Source: Isoetes taiwanensis (taxonomy: Eukaryota; Streptophyta; Lycopodiopsida; Isoetales; Isoetaceae). From it: a stretch of 64,000 bases of DNA. The DNA is taken from contig JAJEKV010000002.1 in the NCBI GenBank assembly GCA_021234155.1, positions 6,116,025 to 6,180,024 of the forward strand. The letters run 5' to 3'. The stretch's first letter is position 1, and the number at the start of each line of letters is the position of its first letter. This document shows, piece after piece, positions 21,262 through 32,850 of the stretch. Below the pieces are notes generated by a model that worked only from the letters and a program-made list of their open reading frames with translations, did no database searches and was not told where the DNA came from. Both the position numbers and the translations under genes were made by a program.

Positions 21262-24200
21262 AAGTCAAATATCTCTTTACAACTTGCAAATGGCATCATT
21301 CTTTTTGGGAGGCAGTCTTTTTCTACTTTTGATTTGAAGCGGTGCTAGAAAACGGATCAAAGGATTGTTACCGCAACACAATTTGCAAAGTCATTTCTGG
21401 CCTGAAATCTTTATTATCTATCTTCTACTTTTATAAGTGACGTCATTGAATTCGACATGATTGCTCTATGATATGTTAGCAACAAAAAGTTTAGTTATTT
21501 CTAGACCAATTACACCACTTTGGTTTGGTCTTCCATGCCCAAAAAGTAAAGCCCATTGGTATAAATGTCAACTTCACCTATCCATTATAGTTGCCTTTTA
21601 TTTGTTGGATTTTAAGACATTGAAACATTCATTTGACATTTGCTTATTAGAGTAATATAGAGGAGGTATATTTCTAAATTTGATATTTTAAGATTTTGGC
21701 ATATTCATATCTATTGTCTTACAAAGAGATGCATCCACTTGGAGTTGATTTTCCAGATTACGTTTGCACATCAGTTCTTCTGATATTAATAGTGGTAACA
21801 TGATCATATAATAGCTTTCAATTTTCTTTATGTTGTCTATACATGTTCACTGGAGAACGGAAATATTAGCCTACTCAAAGTAGCTTTGCAACGCATGTAA
21901 ATTTCCTTAATCAAACTCTATAGCCATTGGTGTTGTAGAAGCACTGAGTCATAATGGAAATCAGATGTTGTTCAATGGCAATGCACATCACGTTTAGAAT
22001 GTACCCATGTCATCGTTGATGAGTCTTTTATTAAGATGTTAAATCTAATGTGCTAATATTTAGCCCTGTGTACCCATTTCGAAGTAAATATTTATTAGAT
22101 GAAACCTGTGCAGTGGTACGCTTGGATCCTTGCTTGCTTGCTAAAGTGCAGATGCAAAAGGTATTTGGCATACTAAGAAGTGGCTTTTGTTAATATGCGG
22201 ACACAACACACCTAGAATGCTATTTGTTAATTAGAAATGACACAACACCTCTCCAATTACTTAGAATGCTATTTATTATATAACAATTTTTTAATTATGG
22301 ATTAATATATGAAATGGCCCATTAAACATAACCGTAGAAGGATATCTCTTCCGTAGAAGACCCATATGGATACAAGCCTTTACTTACATGTGTGAGGCCC
22401 GATATTTGTGAGGTGAAATACGACTCTTACCGTAGCGGTGGTGAGTGCAGTAGTAAGGCCTTTGATTAGGAATTGTCACATGGGGTTTCAAACCTTGTTG
22501 CCATCGGTGGGAGGCATTAGGTGGAGTGCAGAATACACCACAACCATGCCTTCAATAAAGAAAAAAAAGAAATACCAACTCTTATATATAGTATGAAATG
22601 ACATGTCCCTTTGTAATTACGCGTTCTAAGAAGTTCTAGCTTCTAAAGAGTTTGCAAACTTTTACTACCACAGATAGTAGAATGCAAGTCAACATATGTG
22701 GTGCGTAATTTTATGGCTTTCAAAGGTTTGAAGAGGTACATTATAGAAGGTTTTGTTTTTGGGTGCTATTATTGGGTATAAAAATGTCAAGAGCTGATTT
22801 AAATGATTTTTATGCATGTTGTGCACTAAGTGCTTTCATTTAATGTACAAAAGATTCACAACTTTACGTGGCATGTTGTTGTGACAAACATGTAAGAAAC
22901 ACTTGATCAACATGGAATTATAAGCCAGCAACTACCTGGAGAATTAGTTTGGACATTCAAAACATAGAAAATGTGCTTGATTTTTATGAATCTCATATTG
23001 ACAACTACATTCAACCACATGCATAAGAGCTAGCACTCCCTTATTGGCAAATCCCTTCTTCCATTTTCTTCTTGGCAACTCCATTATTTCACGACTAAAG
23101 CTTAAACACTTATGTGCGACCTTTGACTTAGATATCCACATGTAATGTTGAAAAAATTTCATATGTTATAGTATTCTCGAATAAGAACAAAGCATGTGAA
23201 TGAAAGGGCTACAGCACAAGAACTTCGTTAAATCTCAGCCAGTGTTTACAATGGTAGCATAGAGTGAGTGAAAAGAAAAGCTTCATAGCAGGCTACGAAA
23301 GGCAAAAACATGGGGAATATCAGGGTTATAACACGGACCCCGAAACAAAAGATTGTGTGCTTCCACGGATGTTGGCTAGTGTAGTACTGCTTGAGAGGCT
23401 TATCACATGCGAGATTAAAAGCAGCCCTTTCGGATTTTTCAAGGAAAAACCTATGAAATCAATCACCGTGAGGGCTTGGACAGCCTTGAGGTTGCTAAGC
23501 GTTAAGCACAAAAGAAAAATCCATGCTCCACGAGGAGAATACCAAAAGTGGCATACTTGCACAGGACTGCGCATCATCAACAAAAACCAATAGAGAAAAA
23601 GCCTCAAAAATGAGAATTTGGTCAGCGTGCCATAGCGACATAAAAACAACATTTACAACTAATATACAGAGATTCAAAGGGGAGGGTGAGTGGGAGTCAA
23701 AGGAGCTGGCTGTACAGCGAGGAGAAAAAATGCGATATGAAATTAGATGAAAGAACACTGCAAAAAAATAAGTCACAAGCAGACGAGCCGAGAAAAATGC
23801 ATGCTATGCATGCATGCATAAAGGTGCGTACCAGCCCATTGCGAATTCGATCGATGGCACCGGATGCGATAGCGTAAATACAAAGGTCCATGAATGCATG
23901 CGCCTTTCCTTATGCGCGCGAACCAGCCCGAGGGCGCACATAGGGGCATGCAATGAAGTACCACTATAAATGATTTTATTAGGCGAACATAAAAAGATGC
24001 TTGAACTTTTTTGCGGGGAGCATTCCGCATATTCATAATAGAAAAGTACCGCTTCGAGGTGTGTGATCATAAATGCCCATAATTTCTGTCGGCGGCTCCA
24101 AATCAAAAGCGTGCTTAAAGCGGGCACATTCCCCAAAATTTATGAGGTCAAGAGCCATTGACACGACTCTACATTATCACGGCGTATAGATATATAGCCA

Positions 24201-25119
24201 TGGATTTGCTGCTTGTCTTGAAAGAAAGCTGATGCGCTGGCAGACAAGGGATTCCGGGATTTCTTGGTGGTTGACCCATCATAAGGCCGGTCATGCAGGA
24301 AAGTAAAGCATCCCGGCACACCTTTGAGCAAGTCTCCATTTGGAGTTCAAATTATACATCCATGTCTTCATGTGTAGGGTGTTGGAAGGTTACGTTTCCC
24401 GCATGAGAATGTTGGGTTAAGGGCGATAAGTATCCTTTCGGGAACCGGAAAGCAATGACTAACTTAAGCTACTATTATGCACTTTATAGTAAATCGTATG
24501 TGAATTGGGGAATCAAGGGAAGACTAGTAAGAACTGCAACATACAAAAGAAATTCGTTATTTAGATTGCTTAGGATCAATTGATCTCCATAAGACAATTA
24601 CAATGCTTAAAAAAAGGAACACAATTGTATTATATGAATTATGACATTGACTTGATAGGTAAATTGATCAAACAATAACTTCACCCACCAAACATGTTAT
24701 AGCATTTGCCCCAATTTGATGAATGCACGTGAGTCATGAAGTTTTTTAGGCAACGCGTTATGGCAATGGAATCCACTTTAGATACTTGTTTAGTTAATAC
24801 ACAAACTTCCCCTTTTTTTTGAGTTGGGTTTGTATATGTATACATGTTTGAAACTTTTTTTGTGATAATTATATGTTTGAGTGAGGAAGGCTACACAACA
24901 TTGCAATTTAATACACTTAACAATTAGCAAACACGAGAAACTTCAAAAGATTTAGGAGTAACATAAGTGTACCCCAAGGTTGCATACATAAATAAGCAAC
25001 GAAACACCGTAATGCGGCCAAAATTTGATAATAACCGAGGCACACATTTTCTATTGGATTATATTAAATTTAAGCGATCCTTTATTATAAAGTTTGAAGT
25101 GTATGTAGATTGCATAAAG
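21262..25119. other. Unassigned 3.9 kb
   Basis: I recognise no gene, RNA or mobile element end. 23264-23593 is a 109-codon open frame without known motifs, in an indel-noisy stretch. A run of alternating purine/pyrimidine GCATGCATGCAT lies near 23808-23820. Confidence 0.4.
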
Positions 25120-25920
25120 GCCTAAAACTTCGGCGGCCCAATTTCACTTAAAATTTTGGATTTCCTTTGCGGACCATCGAACCACACAGCGCTTGGCCAA
25201 TTTCTGCCAGTTGATCTTCTTGGTCCCTTCCCAAAGCGCGGCCCGGCGGCATTTCGCTGGTCAAATCCGGCAACAAAATGGGTACAACTGGAAGCTATGG
25301 ATATGGATTCCAAGGGTTTACTCATATCGAGCTGATGCGGTGCTCTCCGTTCTTCTGAAACACGGTGAATGGCATTTCTGCGGTTGGGGAGGAGCTAATT
25401 CGCGTTCTTGAAGAGGCGTAGCTACTCAAACTGTAAGGAGAGGTTGGTCCACCGTGCATTAAATTACTGTGACCTGGGAGTTGCATTGAGGATTATTGTT
25501 GACGCAAAAGGTATGCTAAGAGTAGTACGAATATGTTGATCCAAGCTTCTCCCTTGATTGATAGAAAAAATGTGGTTAAACACTTTAAAATAAGATAGAT
25601 TACGATACCTCCATTATGAAGGCGACCTTGATTTGGGCTACAGCAAGCGGGACCAAAGCGTGTTCTTTGCGGAGCTTGAGCAAAATCAGAATAAATTAAG
25701 TTTCCTTGAAACACCTTTGTTTTGGAGGGCATAATAAATTTTATTTGCCTGCATCGAAATACTCTGCGACTGCGCAGGCGAGGATATCTTGGATGTCTAT
25801 AGCTTGGAAGTTGTCAGCCGGAATCGCGGGGGAAGCAATGTTTCATTGAATGGGCAAAGCGGCCAAAAGCAGTCATTGGTTTTGATGGATTATCTTGTGG
25901 TGTTGGTCTTTTTTGAGAGG
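25120..25920 (+). pseudogene. Exon-like pair, unknown protein, possibly frameshifted
   Basis: Two blocks look like coding exons. Block 1 (about 25120-25510) reads as protein only by changing frame: GTTGSYGYGFQGFTHIELMR near 25280, VNGISAVGEELIRVLEE near 25365, and CDLGVALRIIVDAK at the end. A donor GTATGC follows at 25511. Block 2 (25778-25920) has a clean acceptor TGCGCAG, a donor GTAAGA at 25921, and no stop in the phase that continues block 1 (GEDILDVYSLEVVSRNRGGS). The phases agree across the 267 bp intron. I do not recognise the protein. It may be a real gene in poor consensus sequence or a decayed fragment. Confidence 0.3.
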
Positions 25921-28376
25921 GTAAGATTATTTGTGTATCTGAGACTAGGCTTTTCTTTGGGAGAGTGGCTTTTGCATGTGCTTTCGGTATTCTTCTTCAT
26001 AGTATGTTCTATTATAGTCGATTATGCGGTTTGTGTTTGAGACACTGTCGAGAATCTGCTCTGTTTTAACATAATCCCACAAAGAGCGAGAGGTGGGAGT
26101 GCGTGTTATTTTTTCCTTTTCCTCTACTCGTGGATTGTATTCTTTAGCCTTTATTCTCCCACTTCACACGTTGGGTTCCTAAATTTTGGCACTTATTCCT
26201 CACTGAGCCCAAAGAACATTTTGATTAACTAAGGTTCAATTCCACTGCCATTTGTCAAGCGCTGGCAGAATATTAATTTGTAAGAGGCACACTCTGTGAC
26301 GGGGATTCTTTAGGTAAACCAAAATGAAGCTCTCAAAGGGTGACTTAAGATAAAATTATTAATGCGTGGGAGGGATATAAGTTTTAGGTGCGATTTCTTA
26401 AGTTTCTATTATATAGGTGAAGATATTGGCAGTTTCTTGAGAGGTCTTTTTACCTTTGGCAAACCCAGTGAGCTTAAGGAAATCTTAATTGAAACCTCAA
26501 TATATTTACCACGACCTTTTCTTTATTAGGTTTATTTCTTGCGATGAGAATTGTTGCGAACCTAATAATACTGAAGGGATTTACTATATATTATTTTGGG
26601 CAAAACAGAAACGTGGGTGCGTGGAAAAAGAAGCTCTGTGACCTGTCGGTTTTAAAAGGTGCCTTTTACCAAAAATGGAAGGAACTTTATGCAAACCTTC
26701 TGTTTGTATTGTGCTTTTGTGTTAAGCTTGAAGGTGAGTAGAAACTCGGGATCCTTTAGAAGAGCGAGAAAGGCGTGAACTCCATTAAAATTTGTGATCT
26801 TGGCTTGAGAGGTCTTTTTGGTAGAGACATTATTTTCATTGGTCACAACACTGCACTTCATCTGTAGGCTTTTTGAGAATTTCTATATGGAGCTTGTAGC
26901 TACATGGCTGGACACATCTTTGGCCTTCACACGAGATTTACTTGACAGACCGAGAGTTTCCTACTATGACTGGTGGGAAGCACAACCAACACGGAGATGT
27001 GGACTCTTAAGATGAACATGGCCATGTAGAGATTAAATTGCATTTCCCAACATTTCTTTTTAATGAAACAGCTAGAACAAGTAATTGGACTCTTAAGATG
27101 AACACTGACCCATCTAGAATTAAATTGAATGTATATATGCAACATAGCATTACAATGTAACCACACAAAATCAATGTAATAGGCTACTAACAATGTAAAT
27201 AGCTTTTGCTTTTTAGCGTGGTATGAACCAAATGTGCACAAACATTTGTATGTTAGACAAAAGTTCTAACAAATGTTACATGTTGAAATATAAAGAATAT
27301 ATATTTGAACCATTTGGAAATAAGTAATGCTGAGAGAAAAGCGCGCGCGTTTGTACATGTGGGGCCAAAGTTCTAACCAAGAACATGTTGAACCGAGTGA
27401 GGGGCAAATATACAAGCGTTTGTATGTAGGGCTAAAGTTCTAGCGCCCACGTTACCTTTTGTGTGCCTCCTAAAAGCAACAATGATGATAAGGAAAAAAG
27501 CAGGGCTAGGAAAACCTTCAGCATCAACTTTTAATGCTGAGCTTGGCTTTCTATAGTAATGTGAAAAAGTGTAATACATTATGAGGGTTTCAAATCCCAT
27601 AGGGCATAACAACTAAAAAAGTATGGCATAATAGCAACTAAGAATTATTGTAGAGAGTAACTAGGAATGATAACAGCTGAAAAAATTGTCTCATTTGCCT
27701 CATCAGAAAAAATTGTCTCATTGAAAATGAAAAGCATCATGTAAAAGGGTCGTCGAAAAACTTTTAGAAGATAAGTAGGGACATGCCATGTCTTACGGAG
27801 CAAAAGAGCATATTGTCATAAAGACAATATCAACATTAAGTTTGTACATGTTTACATTTGCTATAGTGATAGAAGGGTCCAAATTCATGTCTCTTTTGTC
27901 AGCTGACCCAAATTTATGCCCTTTTCCATTTACAATCCAAAGAACATCAACCTACGACCATGAGTTGATGCGAGGAGAACCTGCATCTAACAACGCGTAG
28001 AAATGCAAGATAAAGTAGGAAAAAAAGAGAGGAACAAATTAAAAGGGGAGTGGAAGGGCTTTTTGAAAAACAGTGGAATTCATCAAAAAGTCTAGACTCA
28101 ATCCAAGGGCACCTCGATGCACATGCATTTCTTGTGACCTCCTAATACTTCGACTAACAAACATAGAAGACATTAGAAGTCTTGCGATGCATCCAAAGGC
28201 TGATTTCTAGGCCCAAGGACACAAATGTGGAAGCTTGAGGAGAGTGATGAATTGGAAAGCAAGCTAGACAGATTAAGGATAATGCATGAGTGGTGAGCCA
28301 AGACACTCAATATCCTTTGTTGCGCCGCGTTTCTGGTCCTGGCTATGCTTGACAGCAGTGGCACTTCATCATAATG
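25921..28376. other. Unassigned 2.5 kb upstream of the BCD1 gene
   Basis: I see no convincing exon chain, RNA or element end. Small frames at 26544-26741 and 27788-28000 have no recognisable motif. Confidence 0.4.
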
Positions 28377-28381
28377 TAAAA

Positions 28382-28557
28382 TATATAAGGTAGGACTCTC
28401 ACTTTACATAAGAGAGTCCGATAAGGACCTTAATTGCACCCGCGGGTATAGGTAAAAGGAACAATTATTGTTAGCCAGGGATAAAGGATAGTTGCTCGTG
28501 ACGAGAATATGGGGATTTTGAACAGAAAACCCATTCCCAGGGTTTAGGGTTTAAGGG
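28382..28557 (+). promoter_or_regulatory. Promoter / 5' UTR of the BCD1-like gene
   Basis: A TATA-like TATATAAGG (28382-28390) lies about 200 bp before the ATG. It is followed by a perfect 8 bp inverted repeat, GGACTCTC / GAGAGTCC (28393-28400, 28412-28419). A telobox-like tract AGGGTTTAGGGTTTAAGGG (28539-28557) lies about 30 bp before the ATG. Teloboxes are known from plant ribosomal-protein and ribosome-biogenesis genes, which fits the product. The transcription start is not determined. Confidence 0.5.
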
Positions 28558-28585
28558 TTCTTGTTCAAAAAGTCCAGTGCGAACT

Positions 28586-30581
28586 ATGGAGACAGATCAA
28601 ACGCAGTCCATTATGATAACAATTCAAATGTGTGAAGAATGTGGAGCAGACCCTTCCAAATATAAATGTCCCGGCTGTGGACTGCGGTCTTGTGGTTTGC
28701 CTTGCGTTCAATTGCATAAGGCCCGCACTGGTTGCTCTGGAAAGCGGGACAGGACTGCTTTTGTTGCTCGGAATGAATATAACGATAACAACCTGATTTC
28801 AGGTAGTGTCATTTAGCTTGATCTTATTGTTTTGGTTTGAAAAGAATTTATATGAGGTCTTATTACTCTGTTATAAATTGTTGTGACTTAATCTAATCAC
28901 CTTGCAGATTACAATTTCTTAGAAGAAACCTTGAGGGTGCTGGATGTTGCAAAACGCATAAGGCCTCAAAACCTTGGATTTACTTGGGTGCTCAAGACGT
29001 TGAAAAACCAGGCCAGGAATCGCAAAATTGATCTTCAGTTATTACCAGACGGCTTGTCAAAGAGAAATGCTAATACCACCTATTATGACAAGAAGTACGC
29101 AAGACCATTATGGATGCATGAACCAAAGCCTAGATGCTCGCAGTTGAATTGAATCAGAAATAGTGTTGAATAACAGAAGATTTTGAAGCTCAATTTTTTA
29201 AGTCGAGTTAAAATGGCAAAGATATTGAAGCATTCTAAAGCTAGATATGAAATGCTGTGATGATTCAAAATACGACTGTTGATTATTTTGGCTTCTCATT
29301 TGGATAATTGCATGTCGTCTTTTGCAGGACGAAATGTATGTTTTGGAGAATTGAGTGGTTGTTTGACTCCGTTGACATTAATCTTACTGATGAAAGGTAA
29401 TTGTTTGCTTTTTTAGCCCAAGTCCGAAGGGCCAGAATTGAAATTTGTTTACCTGCTAATATTGTTGGTAGGGAAAATAAGAATAATGACCAGGGGGCAT
29501 GAATGTGTGAGTGGAGTACATGGAAACTAAGTAACAATTTCTGCAGCGGTTCATATAAGTAGTATTACGCACCCGTTTTTTAACTCATAAACCTTGTAAA
29601 TCCTTATCAGGTTGCTTTCAAGACATAGATTATTTCAACTAAAAAGTTGATCAAGGTAAGTGTTACACACTTATAGTTACAGAACCGTGAGAACCTATAT
29701 GCACACTAGATCTTTGCATCATTGTTATGGGTGTATCTTAATTAAATCATTGTGACTACTTTGCACCTGATGGATGCAGTTAAAACATCTAAATTAAGCT
29801 GCGTATTGTGCTATTTAAACTACTGCCTCTGAACCTCTGATACAACCATGGTATTCAGGAACAGGTGCATTGCATTAAATTAATAGGGCTGGCAGGGAAT
29901 ATATTTGTACTTATTAAAAAGTTGTATTGGGCTTTGCCAGTCAAGTAATTTTGTATTTACTTGTACTTGCATTGATTATGTAGAGTTGACGAAAATGTTA
30001 GCCTTCAAAGTGTCTTGGAGAAACATTTTTCATACCAACCGCAGAATGCTATACTTCGGCACCAGTTACGCGATTATATTCAGACAACATCGGACCAGCT
30101 GAAGTTCCTTTTAAAGAAGGAGCCTAGCTTGGTAAATAATATACTCTTTTTGCCTCGTTCATAGCTATGATGTTCTGAATCAACTGAACTTTTGTGACTA
30201 ATGTTAATAATGCAGGCAGGTAGGGAAGCATACTATGCACTGAACGCAAATGAACCAATACGGCAAGTGCTAGCCAACAAAGTGGTTTATGAGTACCCCG
30301 TGATTCTTGTTGTTTTGTCTACAAGGTTGGACAAATTCTCTATTCTAGAGGACAATAACTGTTTAGATCCAAAACACGAAGATCATGTATTGCCAGTTCC
30401 ATCAGATTTGCCTCCTGTAGCATTTCCGGGAATCCCATTTCGTGAAGAAGAACTTGAAGAAGGAGAAATAGATGTATTTGATTGCTTAGAAGCTTCCAAT
30501 TATGCAGGCCCTGCAATGGAATCATTTGATGTTGGGTTTCTTTCTGAGAATAAAATGGAAGAAGGCGAAATATCGAGTTAA
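28586..30581 (+). CDS. BCD1: Box C/D snoRNA assembly protein 1-like (zinc finger HIT) gene, five coding exons
   Basis: Coding exons: 28586-28802, 28908-29094, 29328-29396, 29984-30131 and 30216-30581. All introns are GT-AG and phases agree, giving 328 residues. The N-terminus is a zf-HIT finger with all eight ligands (C16, C19, C28, C31, C36, C40, H44, C50; CEECGADPSKYKCPGCGLR). The middle has the BCD1 landmarks SDYNFLEE, LPDGLSKRN, YYDKK joined across intron 2 to FWRIEWLF, and DERVDEN joined across intron 3. The conserved distal block NKVVYEYPVILVVL lies at about 228-241. The acidic C-terminus repeats EEGEI twice (288-292, 322-326). BCD1/ZNHIT6 is a nuclear factor for early box C/D snoRNP assembly. 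I chose the ATG at 28586 because the frame upstream has no other ATG. It is the only fully intact gene in the window. Confidence 0.93.
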
Positions 30582-32850
30582 GATCTACCACATTTAAGAA
30601 AATCAGGAGGCTGGTTCAATGTAACATGGGCGTTATTATATAAAAATGATATGACAGGAGAGCAGTTATCGCCATTTGCTTCTTGGGTTGCATATATCTG
30701 TGGGCAGATTTTGTATTGCTTCTGCTAGTGCTCAAAATGCTTACCTTTCAAACCGCAAAAATGCTTATCTTTCACCATTTTCATGCATAAAAAGCTTATC
30801 TTTCTCTATTATGCCTGCAGCTTACAGTCTTTCCATCGTCATTTGTGAAATACTTATTTTTCTCTATGATTGTATGCAAGTCCTGTATCCCCAACTTGTG
30901 GCAACTAAGATGTCTCATATTGTTGCAAACCACCCTATGGTTGTATTTTGAATGTGATCTCTCAATCTGGCTTACTTTTGGCAGTTGTTTGTATCCTAAA
31001 AATGGCTGGTGGGTGATGGGAGAGGGTTTGTGGCGCGAAAGCTTCAGAAACGCGATGCGCTTTTGATTTGGCCCGTTTGGTTTGGGCAGGATGACGTGAA
31101 CCACTTTGGCGGCTTCAAGGTAGCTTCCTGCATGCGGCCAATATGGCTGCATGACGACGGTTTCGGTAGCTTGTCAGACCATAATTCTCCTGAGGTTGGT
31201 TTTGTTGCTGATGATTTTTCAGGTTCGCTTTGTGGCTCATTTCCTGTCAGTCTCAAGATTGGAGGCGGCTATGAATACAAGTATTTAGGAACCTTGCATT
31301 TCGGGCTATGCATGCAAATAAGAGTCTGCTCGGTGGTACCGTGTTGGAATTTAATGTCTATCATATTAATTGCTTGGCATTTTGAGGAGCAGCTGCAGGT
31401 CTGTTGTTACTTCTCTACATAGCCTTAGTTTCTATACTTGAAGTTCACATTATACCCAAACCATTTCTCCAATATATCATTGCACCTTTGTTGGATACCT
31501 TTCTTTAGGATACACTCTTTTGACATAGTTTGATAATCCTAGCTTGATACAACATACATGAGCTCATTGTGGAGACAGGTGCCCCGAGGCTGGCTATTTC
31601 CCAAAGGTGGGAAGCTGTTTGGTGATTGGTATGCCACACAAGAATGGCTATAAGGAGTTTGTTGATGCAACCCTAGGTTCAGACAATACATTGTGTTTCA
31701 TGGTTACCGTATTCACGTCTTTTTGAGACTGCGCTTTCATTACTCCCTTATACTGCTCCAGATACTTTCCAGTTCCTTAGAAATGGAAGTGCAACCCCTA
31801 GTTATGATGACACAAAAATGGAAGACTAACACAAAAATTTATTCGGGTATGTACATTAGTAAGCATCTTATTTTTACTTAGCCTTGATATGTGGCAGTCA
31901 TTATTAAATCAATTGCTCCTGCGGTTCTCCATTGGAACTTTAACTTATCATTTTTGGTCAAACTAATTGATAAAGTGCACAAGACAGGATTTTCTACCAA
32001 AATAGGAGAGGAAGTGCATAAATTGCTGGTAGCAGACACAGGTTATGATGTGTCAAAGACACTTGATCTCAAATTGGAAGGAAGCACCCGTGACTTTATT
32101 ATCTGCCATAGCATTCGGGGAAAGAAAGATTATATTAACGTCTACAAAAGACCTCTTGGGTCTATGAGACCATTTTGTACAGCAATCATGTGCACCTAGG
32201 GGTGCACTTGCAGCCTCCTAGAGATGTTACATAAAAATGAAAAAAAAAAGAAAAATCAAACTATGAAGTCATGAAGCTTTTGTCTTCTTGGCCACTGGTT
32301 GTGAGACTTGTTTTCTCTCTGAAAGGACTGCTTATGTTTGTCCTTTACAGCCCGCTTTCTTCTTCTCGACACTTTCATGGATATCCCTCTTGGGACCGGA
32401 TTAGGGGTCCAGGAACGGGACCTGACTTCCGTTTATTATCATTACCTCAGTGAAGAGGTGAGTCTTGTTGTAGGGTCAAGCTGCATGTCTGCCTCTCCTG
32501 GCCAGCTCGGCTTCAACCCAGATTCCTTCTGTGGACAGTCGTTTGGTGGGAGGAAAGGCTACATGCGTTTCTGGTCAGCCATGTCAGATGAGGTTTGACA
32601 GGGGTGGGTTGAGCAAGGCTGTGAGAAACCTTGCCCGTGTCTCATATTAGACTGGACATGTAGAGATGGAGTTTCCTCAGTCTCCATTTGTTCAAATGGC
32701 TGATCTGCCAAACCCTCATCTTTGATAAGCTCAGCTTTGGGTCTAATTATAAGTATTCAAATGTCTTCCTTTGATCTCAAGGAGTGGTCTTTTGTAGAAT
32801 TGCGTTTTGTTAACCATGTCCTTGTGTATGGGGTTTCACATCGTGCGGTT
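30582..32850 (+). other. BCD1 3' flank and unassigned sequence
   Basis: The first few hundred bases are presumably 3' UTR and terminator. Open frames at 31009-31422 (137 codons) and 31891-32199 (102 codons; KLIDKVHKTGFSTKIGEEVHK...) are moderately protein-like but match no family I know. A possible exon after GGAGACAG near 31580 reads EAGYFPKVGSCLVIGMPHKN. These may be exons of one unknown gene or remnants. Confidence 0.3.

Noticed and set aside
29611-29655. Extra exon of the BCD1-like gene between a good acceptor and GTAAGT
   Set aside because: It introduces an in-frame stop. Joining 29396 directly to 29984 gives the conserved DERVDEN junction.
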